NCBI GenBank assembly: GCA_963703895.1
Contig: CAVPFX010000002.1
Span: forward strand, 1,302,001-1,366,000
DNA length: 64,000 nucleotides
Direction of reading: 5' to 3'
Source: VRUE01 sp963703895
GTDB taxonomy: Bacteria; Actinomycetota; Thermoleophilia; Solirubrobacterales; 70-9
Part shown: piece after piece, positions 34,167-42,128 of the stretch
Layout: each line of letters starts with the position of its first letter
Numbering within the stretch: the first letter of the stretch is position 1
Translations under genes and position numbers: made by a program
The notes under the pieces: generated by a model
Seen by the model: the letters and a program-made list of their open reading frames with translations, nothing else
Told to the model about the DNA's origin: nothing
Database searches by the model: none

Positions 34167-34897
34167 ACCGCTGGAAAAGGCTGGTCGTCGAGGTGCGCGC
34201 CGATGTGACGGCGGCGCGCGATCGCGACCCAGCGGCGCAGGAAGTCTCCAGCCTCGAGATCCTGCTCAGCTGGGGCGGGGTGCAGGCACTGCTCGCCCAC
34301 CGGCTGGCCCATGCCCTGCTCGAAGCCGGGGTGCCGATCGCGCCGCGGGTGCTCTCCTACCTGACCCGCTCGGTGACCGGGGTCGAGATCCATCCGGCGG
34401 CGAAGATCGGCCGCGAGTTCTTCATCGACCACGGCTCGGGCGTGGTGATCGGCGAGACCGCTGAGATCGGCGAGCGGGTAACGCTCTACCAAGGGGTGAC
34501 GCTCGGCGGCACGGGCTTCCAGCGTGGCAAGCGCCACCCGACCCTCGGCGACAACGTCACGGTTGGCTCCGGTGCCAAGCTGCTGGGCCCGATCGCGGTC
34601 GGCGACGGCGCCAAGATCGGCGCCAACACGGTCGTGATCGAGGACGTGCCGCCGGGTGCGACCGTAGTCGGCAATCCCGGCCACCCGGTCAAAGTCGACG
34701 GCAAACGGGTCGAGGGGCCCGATGCCGACTGGATCCACCTGCCGGATCCGATCGCTGAGGCGATCAAGTCGCTCTCACAGCGGATCGGCGAGCTCGAGCG
34801 GCGGCTGGCCGATCTCGACGGCGCTGAGGTTCCCGAGGACGGTACCTCGGCGAGCGAGATGGGCGAGCGCACGGGCCGTTCGACGGCCGGCGGCTGA
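34163..34897 (+). CDS. cysE: serine O-acetyltransferase, 244 aa
   Basis: Acetylates serine with acetyl-CoA, the committed step to cysteine, and normally forms a complex with CysK. The C-terminal left-handed beta-helix is clear from hexapeptide repeats: EIHPAAKIGREFFIDHGSGV, VIGETAEIGERVTLYQGVTL, GGTGFQRGKRHPTLGD, KIGANTVVIEDVPPGATVVG. The catalytic histidines are in IDHGSG and RHP. After the helix a tail of about 65 residues with a short coiled coil (SLSQRIGELERRLADLDG) replaces the usual short C-terminal peptide. It does not end in the Ile that inserts in CysK, so complex formation may differ. Confidence 0.94.
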
Positions 34898-34942
34898 AGT
34901 AGCCTGCGCACCGTCTCGTTCCGCTCCTCGAAAGGACCTGTC

Positions 34943-35545
34943 TTGAGCAAGCGCCTCCTACTGCTTCCCTGTCTTCTGATCTTGTCAGCCCTCGCGTTCA
35001 CGGCCTGCGGCAGCAGCAGCGGCGAAGAGGGGGACGTCGAAGCTGCGATCGAGACCTCGGCGACGACCACCGACCCTGCCGACTGCAAGAAGGTGAACAC
35101 CCAGCAGTTCATGGAGCAGGTCACGCGGGAAAGCGGCGAGGCCGCGGTCGAAGAATGCGAAGACGAAGCGAAGAACGACGAAGGCTCTGACTCGGTCAGC
35201 GTCTCCAGCGTCGAAATCGATGGGTCTAGCGCCACCGCCGAAGCGGCACTGAGCGGAGGCAACCTCGACGGGCAGACGCTCGAGGTCGAGCTGGTCAAGG
35301 ACGGCGATGAGTGGAAGATGAACGAAGTCGTCGAATTCACCGATTTCGATCAGGCCAAGCTGGTCGGGGCCCTTGAAGGCCAGTTCGAGGAAAGCTCCGA
35401 AGAAATCGACCCCAAGCTGGCTGCATGCTTCGTCGAAGCGTTCAAGCAGGGCTCACAAGAGGAAGTCGAAGAACTGCTCTTCAAAGGCCCTGTCGACACG
35501 CTTGAAGAACTGTTTGAAACCTGTTCTTCGCGCGCCTCGGCGTAG
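34943..35545 (+). CDS. putative lipoprotein, 200 aa
   Basis: TTG start at 34943 after AAAGGA. The N-terminus is a lipoprotein signal peptide (LLLLPCLLILSALAFTACGS) with the lipobox FTAC at about residue 22, so the mature protein is anchored to the outer face of the membrane. The rest is strongly acidic. The middle region (SVSSVEIDGSSATAEAALSG, LEVELVKDGDEWKMNEVVEF) has the beta-sheet pattern of small lipoproteins of the DUF4878/NTF2-like type. A C-terminal helical region with two cysteines follows. Function unknown. Confidence 0.78.
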   Translation: MSKRLLLLPCLLILSALAFTACGSSSGEEGDVEAAIETSATTTDPADCKKVNTQQFMEQVTRESGEAAVEECEDEAKNDEGSDSVSVSSVEIDGSSATAEAALSGGNLDGQTLEVELVKDGDEWKMNEVVEFTDFDQAKLVGALEGQFEESSEEIDPKLAACFVEAFKQGSQEEVEELLFKGPVDTLEELFETCSSRASA

Positions 35546-35583
35546 CGGCCGGGCCGGCCGCGGGCGCGGCTATTCTCGGAACA

Positions 35584-37830
35584 ATGCTGCAAATGGATTC
35601 CGAGAGCCCGCCTGAGGCCGGCGGGGCGCCGATTGAAGCCGGCGCCGATCGCGCCGAGCGCCTGCTTGCCGGGCTCAACGAGCCGCAGCGTCAGGCAGTG
35701 GTTCATGGCGAGGGCCCGCTGCTGGTCCTCGCCGGCGCCGGCTCGGGCAAGACCCGGGTACTGACCCACCGCATCGCCTACCTCTTGGCGACGGGAGCGG
35801 TGCGCCCGGGCGAGATCCTCGCGATCACCTTCACCAACAAGGCGGCGAGCGAGATGCGCGAGCGGGTCGGGGCCCTGGTCGGCCGCTCGGTGCGGGCGAT
35901 GTGGGTGACGACCTTCCACTCCGCCTGCGCGCGGATGCTGCGGGCCGATGCCGAGAAGCTTGGCTACGCCCGCACCTTCACGATCTACGACGAGTCCGAT
36001 TCGCTGCGCATGCTCAAGCGCTGCATGGCCGAGCTTGGCGTCGATCCAAAACGCTACCCGCCGCGCTCGTTGCGCTCGCAGATCTCCGGCGCCAAGAACA
36101 AGCTGGTCGATGCGGATGCCTACGCGCCCGCCGAAAACAACCCATTTGAGGAAACGGTCGCGGACCTCTACCCGCTGTATGAGAAACGCATGCTGGCGGC
36201 CAACGCAATGGACTTCGACGACCTCCTGGTCCGCACCGTCAACGTGCTGGAAGTCTCCGATGAGGCGCGCGAGCGCTGGCGCCGCACCTTCCGCCACGTT
36301 CTCGTCGACGAGTACCAGGACACCAACCACGCCCAGTATCGGCTGCTGCAGTTGCTCACCGAGGAGCACGGCAACCTGATGGTTGTGGGCGACGACGATC
36401 AGTCTGTCTACGGGTTCCGTCACGCGGACATCAGCAACATCCTCGACTTCGAGAAGGACTTCCCCGACGCCGAGGAAGTCAAGCTGGAGCAGAACTACCG
36501 ATCGACTCAAACCATCCTCTCGGCCGCCAACGCTGTGGTCGAACGCAACCGCGAACGGCGACCAAAGCAGCTTTGGACCGAAACGGTTGGCGGCGAGCCG
36601 GTGCGGCTCTCCGAGCTCTCCGACGAGCACGAGGAGGCGCGCTGGGTGGCGGGGGAGATCGGGCGCCTGGCCGAGGAGGACGGGGTCAAGCGCGAGGACG
36701 TCGCTGTCTTCTACCGGACCAACGCGATGAGCCGGGTGCTGGAGGACACGCTCAACCGCTTCGACCTGCCCTACCAGGTGATCGGCGGCACCAAGTTCTA
36801 CGAACGGGCCGAGATCAAGGACGCGGTCGCCTACCTCAGTCTGCTCGCCAACCCCGCCGACCAGGTCTCTTTTGCCCGCATTGTCAACTCGCCGCGCCGC
36901 GGCATCGGCAACACCACCCAGGGCCGGATCGCCTCCCACGCCAACACCACCGGCAAGGCGATCTGGGAGGTGATCGAGGCGGTCGAGGAGGTGCCGGGTT
37001 TGAACGGTGGGGCGATCAAGGCCGTTTCCCGCTTCTACGAGACGATGGCCGGCCTGCGCGAACGAGCACTGGAGGAAGGGCCCGTCGCCGGCCTGCTCGA
37101 GGCGGTGCTGAACGAGAGTGGCTACCTGGAAGCGCTCTCGGCCGAGCGCACGATCGAGGCCGAGGGTCGGGCCGAGAACCTCGAGGCGCTGATCGCGGGC
37201 GCCGCCGAGTTCGACATCGAGCGCGAGCAGGAGGGGGAGAGCGAGGTGCCGCCCCTGGAGGAGTACCTGCAGCAGATCTCCCTCTACACCCAGCAGGACG
37301 AGCTGCAAGAGGAAGAGTCGCTGATTACGCTGATGACGCTGCACAACGCCAAGGGGCTCGAGTACGACACGGTCTTCATCATCGGCTGCGAGGACGGCGC
37401 CTTCCCGCACATGCGGGCGCTGGAAGAGGGGAGCGAAGAGGAGGAGCGGCGGCTCTGTTACGTCGGCATCACTCGCGCTCGCCGGCGCCTCTACTTGACC
37501 TGGGCGCGCGAACGCAGTCTTTTCGGCCGCTCTGAGCGCAATCTGCCCTCGCGCTTCGTCGATGAGCTGCCGGCCGAGCTGACCGAGCGTCACTCGAGCG
37601 CGCCGGGCTCCGCCGTCGGCATCGGCTGGGACTCCGGCGAGGATGCGGCGGCGCCGATCGATCCGAGCCCGACCCTGGAGCTGCAGACCGGTGACGACGT
37701 CGTCCACGCCAGCTTCGGCGACGGGGTGGTGACGGCGGTCGAGGCCGGCGGTGTCGTCGTCGTCCGCTTTGCCGGCGACGGCGCGGAGCGCAAGCTGATG
37801 GCCGACTACGCGCCGATCCGGAGGCGTTAG
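35584..37830 (+). CDS. pcrA: ATP-dependent DNA helicase of the UvrD/PcrA family, 748 aa
   Basis: SF1A helicase that unwinds DNA 3' to 5' in repair and replication restart. Visible motifs: Walker A VLAGAGSGKTRVLTHRIAYL, TFTNKAASEMRERV, Walker B/DExx VDEYQDTNHAQY, GDDDQSVYGFRHADI (motif III), QNYRSTQTIL (motif IV), VMTLHNAKGLEYDTVF-like TLMTLHNAKGLEYDTVFI (motif V), VGITRARRRLYLTWARER (motif VI). The C-terminal about 60 residues (HASFGDGVVTAVEAGGVVVV) form the small Tudor-like domain of PcrA. The stop base is shared with the folD GTG. Confidence 0.95.
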   Translation: MLQMDSESPPEAGGAPIEAGADRAERLLAGLNEPQRQAVVHGEGPLLVLAGAGSGKTRVLTHRIAYLLATGAVRPGEILAITFTNKAASEMRERVGALVGRSVRAMWVTTFHSACARMLRADAEKLGYARTFTIYDESDSLRMLKRCMAELGVDPKRYPPRSLRSQISGAKNKLVDADAYAPAENNPFEETVADLYPLYEKRMLAANAMDFDDLLVRTVNVLEVSDEARERWRRTFRHVLVDEYQDTNHAQYRLLQLLTEEHGNLMVVGDDDQSVYGFRHADISNILDFEKDFPDAEEVKLEQNYRSTQTILSAANAVVERNRERRPKQLWTETVGGEPVRLSELSDEHEEARWVAGEIGRLAEEDGVKREDVAVFYRTNAMSRVLEDTLNRFDLPYQVIGGTKFYERAEIKDAVAYLSLLANPADQVSFARIVNSPRRGIGNTTQGRIASHANTTGKAIWEVIEAVEEVPGLNGGAIKAVSRFYETMAGLRERALEEGPVAGLLEAVLNESGYLEALSAERTIEAEGRAENLEALIAGAAEFDIEREQEGESEVPPLEEYLQQISLYTQQDELQEEESLITLMTLHNAKGLEYDTVFIIGCEDGAFPHMRALEEGSEEEERRLCYVGITRARRRLYLTWARERSLFGRSERNLPSRFVDELPAELTERHSSAPGSAVGIGWDSGEDAAAPIDPSPTLELQTGDDVVHASFGDGVVTAVEAGGVVVVRFAGDGAERKLMADYAPIRRR

Positions 37831-38678
37831 TGGCGGCGCGGCTGATCGACGGCAAAGCCGTGTCCGCTGCGGTCCGCCAGCAGGTCGCTGCCGAGGTCGC
37901 CCGCTTCGCCGAGGAGCGCGGCCGCACGCCGCTGCTGACGACGGTGATCGTCGGCGACGACCCCGCCTCGGAGGTCTACGTGCGCAACAAGCACCGCGCC
38001 TGCGAGGAGGCTGGGATGCGCTCGGCCCACTACGGCCTTGCCGCCGAGACGAGCGAGGACGAGCTGCTCGAGCTGGTTGGGACGCTCGGCCGCGACGACG
38101 ACGTCGACGGCATCCTTGTCCAGCTGCCCGTCCCGGACCAGATCGACCCGGACCGAGTCGTCGCCGCGATTGACCCAGCCAAGGACGTCGACGGCCTGAC
38201 TCCGGTCAACGCCGGCCTCCTCGCCCACGGCATGCCCGGCCTCGTGCCCTGCACGCCCGCGGGCGTGATGGAGCTGCTTCGCCGCGAGGGCGTGGACCTG
38301 GAGGGGGCCGAGGCCGTGGTGGTGGGCCGCTCGAAGCTGGTCGGCGTGCCAGTGGCGCGCCTGTTGCTGGCGGCGAACGCAACCGTGACCGTCTGCCACT
38401 CTCGCACGCGGGATCTGGCCGCGACCTGCAGGCGCGCCGACGTCCTCGTAGCCGCGGTCGGCAGTCCTCGCCTGCTCGGTGGGGATGCGGTCAAGCCGGG
38501 CGCGGTGGTGATCGACGTTGGGGTCAATCGCACCGACGATGGCCTCGTCGGTGACGTCGACTTCGAGGACGCGGCGGAGGTCGCCGCGGCGATCACTCCG
38601 GTGCCCGGTGGGGTCGGCCCGATGACAATTGCGATGCTGCTCGTCAATACCTTGGCCGCCGCGCGGGCGCGGGTGTAG
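37830..38678 (+). CDS. folD: methylenetetrahydrofolate dehydrogenase/cyclohydrolase, 282 aa
   Basis: Bifunctional enzyme of one-carbon metabolism in the cytoplasm. Motifs: VIVGDDPASEVYVRNKHRAC, the lysine site DDDVDGILVQLPVPDQID, PAKDVDGLTPVNAGLL, and the NADP loop VVVGRSKLVGVPVARLLLAA; the end VPGGVGPMTIAMLLVNTL is diagnostic. The GTG at 37830 uses the last base of the pcrA stop. Length is standard. Transcription from the pcrA promoter seems likely. Confidence 0.96.
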   Translation: MAARLIDGKAVSAAVRQQVAAEVARFAEERGRTPLLTTVIVGDDPASEVYVRNKHRACEEAGMRSAHYGLAAETSEDELLELVGTLGRDDDVDGILVQLPVPDQIDPDRVVAAIDPAKDVDGLTPVNAGLLAHGMPGLVPCTPAGVMELLRREGVDLEGAEAVVVGRSKLVGVPVARLLLAANATVTVCHSRTRDLAATCRRADVLVAAVGSPRLLGGDAVKPGAVVIDVGVNRTDDGLVGDVDFEDAAEVAAAITPVPGGVGPMTIAMLLVNTLAAARARV

Positions 38679-38712
38679 TGTCGCCCCGACCCCTAGCTCG
38701 ACCGGAGGATTG

Positions 38713-39348
38713 ATGGACCATCTAGACAAGCTCGGCCCGGGAGAGAAGATCGCGGGCGGCTCGGCGATCCTGCTCTTCATCTTCATGTTCTTCGATTGGT
38801 TCGGAGTCGAAGTAACCGGCGTCGGCGGCTTCTCGGGCAGCGTGCCGGGTGAGGGCGGCAGCGCTTGGGAGGCGCTCGACTTCATCCCGATCGTCCTCCT
38901 GATCACGATCGTCGCGGCCCTCGTGATGGCCGGGCTGCGCCTCGCCGACTCGGCTTACGAGCCATCGGTCCCGATGAGCACGATCGTCGCCGCGCTCGGC
39001 GCGATCTCGGTCGTGCTGATCGTCTTCCGCATCATCTTCCCGCCCAGCTTCGGCGACTTCGGCGGCGTCTCCGTCGACGCGACCCTCAGCCTCGGCATCT
39101 TCCTTGGGCTGATCGCAGCGGGCGGAATCGCCTTCGGCGGCTACAGCACGATGAAGGAAGAAGGGATCACCTTCGGCGACGCGGCGGATCGGCTCTCGAG
39201 CGGGGGGTCGGGCGGTTCACCGCCGCATCAGCACTCGGCGTCGACGCCTCCTCCGCCACCACCCCCGTCTTCTTCGGCGCCACCACCACCATCGCCTCCG
39301 CCAAGCTCTTCACCACCACCTCCGCCGCCACCTCCACCGAGCAGCTAG
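38713..39348 (+). CDS. four-helix membrane protein with proline-rich tail, 211 aa
   Basis: ATG at 38713 with GGAGG 6 bp upstream. Hydrophobic segments lie near residues 15-30, 53-75, 90-110 and 125-145 (ILLFIFMFFDWFGVEV, IPIVLLITIVAALVMAGLRL, TIVAALGAISVVLIVFRIIF, LGIFLGLIAAGGIAFGGYST). A tail of about 60 residues from GGSGGSPPHQHSAST is nearly all P and S. The fold is unknown, though small actinobacterial membrane proteins of this layout are common. It ends 12 bp before the bidirectional terminator. Confidence 0.78.
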   Translation: MDHLDKLGPGEKIAGGSAILLFIFMFFDWFGVEVTGVGGFSGSVPGEGGSAWEALDFIPIVLLITIVAALVMAGLRLADSAYEPSVPMSTIVAALGAISVVLIVFRIIFPPSFGDFGGVSVDATLSLGIFLGLIAAGGIAFGGYSTMKEEGITFGDAADRLSSGGSGGSPPHQHSASTPPPPPPPSSSAPPPPSPPPSSSPPPPPPPPPSS

Positions 39349-39360
39349 GCGTCCCCGTGG

Positions 39361-39440
39361 GGAGGGCCGGGTAGCCCTCTCCAAAACACTCAAGAGCGGC
39401 CTCCTGGCCGCTCGTTTTGGTGAGGGCTACCCGGCCCTCC
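39361..39440. terminator. large bidirectional terminator hairpin
   Basis: Arms GGAGGGCCGGGTAGCCCTC (39361-39379) plus CCAAAAC (39381-39387) pair with GTTTTGG (39414-39420) and the complementary 39422-39440; only one T-T mismatch occurs. Inside is a second perfect stem GAGCGGCC/GGCCGCTC (39394-39413). The A/T steps next to the inner stem give CAAAAC and GTTTTG, so the inner stem plus GTTTTGGT can serve as terminator for the plus-strand gene and its mirror for the minus-strand gene. The stop codon of the GMC gene lies inside the right arm. Confidence 0.85.
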
Positions 39441-41289
39441 CTGCGAGCTCGCTGGCTATTCGAGCGGCGAATGCGATGACCGTCATCATTGGGTTGACGC
39501 CGACCGAGGTGGGGAAGAGAGATGCGTCAGCCACGTGAAGGGCGCTGACGCCGTGTACCGAACCGTCGGGACCACATACGCCATCGCTCGCGGCTGAGAT
39601 CCGGGCGGTCCCCATTGGGTGGAAGGCCTCGAGTCGCAGTTCGGAGGGCTTGAAGCGGGTCGATTCGAAATCAGCGAGTCGCTCCGGGGTTAGCTTGCCG
39701 ACCCTGGCGATGTTGGGGTAGACCTCAACGGCGCCGGCGGCGAAGTGGAGTTCGGCGGCGCGGGCGATGCCGAAGGTGAGGCGGTCGGCGTCCTCGCTCG
39801 TCAGCTTGTAGCGGGCTCGCAGGGAGCCGTCGTTGGTCAAGCTGATCTGGCCGCTGGAGGTGTCGGAGAGGTGGACTCCGATCGAGGCGACGTGGCCGAA
39901 CTCGAGGATCGAGCGTTGGTGGTCGCGGCCGGCGCCGGGGAGCCAGGCGCCGCCGAAGGCGAGTGGGGTGAAGGTCGCCTCGAGCAGCAGGCGCTGCGGC
40001 TCCCACTGGTCGATGTAATAGCTCTGCATCACGCCGTCCCAGCCGCGTACCTCCTCCGCGTAGCGGGCTCCGACCCAGCAGGCGGGGTGGATGTGGAGGT
40101 CGCGGCCGACCTGGCGCCCGCCCAGGCCGGAACGCAGCAGCAGCTCGGGCGTGCCGAGAGCGCCGCCGGCGACAATGGTGGCCAGCCGCGCCCGCACTGC
40201 GTAGGGCCGGCGGGACTCAAAACGATTTATATGACGACTCTCGGGCCCGTCGGGGGCTTTGGTGCAGCGGACACCCCTGGCGCGGCCGTTCTCGACGATG
40301 ATCTCTTGCGCCTCGACGCCGGTTCGCAGCCGGGCACTCGCGGCCACCGCTCGCGGCAAGTAGCTGACGTGCATGCCGCGCTTGGCGTCGATCTCGCAGC
40401 CGAAGGGGCAGGAGCTGCACTGCACGCAGTTGCCGGCGTTGCGGGCGATCGGCCCGCCGCTGGCGCCGATCGCGGCCGCGCCCTCCATCGCCAGCTGGCC
40501 GTTGCGGCCCATGCGCTCGGGGTCGACCGGCGCTACCCGCAGGTACTGCTCGGCCTCGGAAAACTCCTGCCTTAGATCGGTGGCCCAGTCGATGCCGAAG
40601 CGCCGGCTCCAGTCCTCCAACACCGGATCGGGAGCGCGAAAGCAGGTGCCGGAGTTGACCACGGTCGTGCCGCCGACGGTGCGCGCCACCGGCACCGGTA
40701 TCGGTGGCCTGCCCTCGGCGATCGTCAGGCCGCCATCGCGGTAGAGGGCCGCGATGGCATCGAGCGGTTCCGCCGGGTAGCTCTCCCGGTTGAAGCTCTC
40801 GCCGGCCTCGAGCACGATCACCTCGAGTCCGGCCTCGGCCAGGGTCGCGGCGGCGACGGCGCCGCCCGCGCCGGAGCCGACGATCACGACGTCGCATTCC
40901 TCGCCCTCGCCGCTCGGCTCGGTCTCTCCCAGCGAGCCGGCGGGCTCAGGTAGCGAGCCGTCCGCGAGCCGGCAGCTCGTGCTGAAGCCGATGCGCTCCT
41001 CGACCTCCGGCGCGACGGCGCTGCCCAGGGTCGCGAAGACCTTGGCCATCAGCAAGAGCTCGTGGTGGAAGCCAAAGCGCGACGCCTCCATCCCGTGCAG
41101 GAAGTCCTCTCGTGCTGCTGCGTCGAGTCGGCTAAAGCGCCAGGGGAAGGGCAGCCACTCGAAGGCGCGCAGGCCCAGCTTGATCCGGGCCAGCGCCCGT
41201 GGCGAGACCGAGCGCAGGAACTCGGCGACCGGGCCGGAGACGTCGATCTCGCGCTCCGCTGCCGGCAGCCCATCGAGGCCCGGCGCCAT
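39427..41289 (-). CDS. GMC-family FAD oxidoreductase, 620 aa
   Basis: A glucose-methanol-choline oxidoreductase acting on an alcohol group. The FAD-binding site VVIVGSGAGGAVAAATLAEA lies near residue 132, after an N-terminal region similar to the small subunit-like part of long-chain alcohol oxidases. Four close cysteines occur in GNCVQCSSCPFGCEIDAKRG, and the catalytic His region is HPMGTARIS, with SVGVNPMMTVIAFAARIA at the end. The ATG at 41289 cuts the expected N-terminal helix: the frame upstream (STAEQRTLSAICAA) looks homologous but has no start before a stop at 41350. A family C palindrome lies in the coding region. Substrate unknown. Confidence 0.88.
   Translation of the reverse strand: MAPGLDGLPAAEREIDVSGPVAEFLRSVSPRALARIKLGLRAFEWLPFPWRFSRLDAAAREDFLHGMEASRFGFHHELLLMAKVFATLGSAVAPEVEERIGFSTSCRLADGSLPEPAGSLGETEPSGEGEECDVVIVGSGAGGAVAAATLAEAGLEVIVLEAGESFNRESYPAEPLDAIAALYRDGGLTIAEGRPPIPVPVARTVGGTTVVNSGTCFRAPDPVLEDWSRRFGIDWATDLRQEFSEAEQYLRVAPVDPERMGRNGQLAMEGAAAIGASGGPIARNAGNCVQCSSCPFGCEIDAKRGMHVSYLPRAVAASARLRTGVEAQEIIVENGRARGVRCTKAPDGPESRHINRFESRRPYAVRARLATIVAGGALGTPELLLRSGLGGRQVGRDLHIHPACWVGARYAEEVRGWDGVMQSYYIDQWEPQRLLLEATFTPLAFGGAWLPGAGRDHQRSILEFGHVASIGVHLSDTSSGQISLTNDGSLRARYKLTSEDADRLTFGIARAAELHFAAGAVEVYPNIARVGKLTPERLADFESTRFKPSELRLEAFHPMGTARISAASDGVCGPDGSVHGVSALHVADASLFPTSVGVNPMMTVIAFAARIASELAGRAG
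40207..40253. repeat. palindromic element family C, copy 2 (inside the GMC oxidoreductase)
   Basis: CCGGCGGGACT (40207-40217) pairs imperfectly with GGGCCCGTCGG (40243-40253); the loop has AAAACGATTTAT. Compared with copy 1 in pheT the orientation is opposite relative to the host gene, yet the frame stays open (PDGPESRHINRFESRRPYAV). Confidence 0.65.
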
Positions 41290-41349
41290 CGCCGCACAGA
41301 TCGCGCTCAGGGTGCGCTGCTCGGCGGTCGAGAGCCCCGGCGGGCGCTG

Positions 41350-41793
41350 TCAGCCAGGCGCCGCGGGCCGGCCGACGCGGCCGGCAAGCGACCAGAGCCA
41401 GAGCGCCAGCAGGGCGAGGAAGCCGTCGACCAGGAAGTTGAGCAGGTAGATGAAGACCTGTCCCTGGATCAGGAAGAAGGCGAGCGAGCCGAGCGAGGAC
41501 GCGGTCTTGCCCGCCACCAATACGAGCAGCAGTGGGCGGTAGCGGACCACGTCCATCTGGGCGACGAGGCAGATACCGGTGATCACGACCATGTAGGCGA
41601 AGGCCAGCGCCAGCCAGAGGTACTCCTGCGTGTGCGGCGCTCGGGTGTCGTTGCCGAACCATTCGCCGACGTCGGAGATCACGTTGAGGACACCGCTGGG
41701 GACGGCGATGAAGAGGATGCCGACGACGGCAAAGGTGACGGCCAGCAGCCGCAGGTTCGCCACCACGAACTTCTCTGCGCGCTCGCCTCTCAT
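41350..41793 (-). CDS. small polytopic membrane protein, 147 aa
   Basis: Four membrane segments are visible: NLRLLAVTFAVVGILFIAVP, YLWLALAFAYMVVITGICLV, YRPLLLVLVAGKTASSLGSL and VFIYLLNFLVDGFLALLALW. Between the first two is a hydrophilic loop (ISDVGEWFGNDTRAPHTQEY). It ends in a short Arg/Gly/Pro tail. It lies immediately upstream of the GMC oxidoreductase on the same strand, and could be a partner such as an electron-transfer or assembly factor. No family assignment. Confidence 0.75.
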   Translation of the reverse strand: MRGERAEKFVVANLRLLAVTFAVVGILFIAVPSGVLNVISDVGEWFGNDTRAPHTQEYLWLALAFAYMVVITGICLVAQMDVVRYRPLLLVLVAGKTASSLGSLAFFLIQGQVFIYLLNFLVDGFLALLALWLWSLAGRVGRPAAPG

Positions 41794-41837
41794 CCCGTCG
41801 CGGACTCTAACTGGCGGGGCGCCTAGAATCGGCCGCC

Positions 41838-42128
41838 GTGATCGAGCGTGAGCAGGTACTGCATGTGGCGAAGCTGGCCCGCCTTGGCCTCTCCGAGGGG
41901 GAGGTCGAGCGGATGGCCGGCGAGCTCTCGGGGATCCTCGAGCACGTCGATCGGATCGCCGAGCTCGATCTTGACGAGGTCGAGCCGACCACGCACGTGG
42001 TCGAGCTGGAGAACGTCTTGCGGGCCGACCTGCCGCATCAGAGCCTGCCGGCCGAGGTTGCCCTGGCGCAGGCTCCCGATCCGGCTGACGACGCCTTCCG
42101 CGTCCCCTCTCCCCAGGCCGAGGAATAG
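41838..42128 (+). CDS. gatC: Asp-tRNA(Asn)/Glu-tRNA(Gln) amidotransferase subunit C, 96 aa
   Basis: Stabilises the GatA-GatB amidotransferase that makes Gln-tRNA or Asn-tRNA. The sequence VIEREQVLHVAKLARLGLSE, MAGELSGILEHVDRIAELDL, TTHVVELENVLRADLP is typical GatC. A GTG start at 41838. The stop is directly followed by the gatA ATG, so the subunits are made together. Length is standard. Confidence 0.95.
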   Translation: MIEREQVLHVAKLARLGLSEGEVERMAGELSGILEHVDRIAELDLDEVEPTTHVVELENVLRADLPHQSLPAEVALAQAPDPADDAFRVPSPQAEE

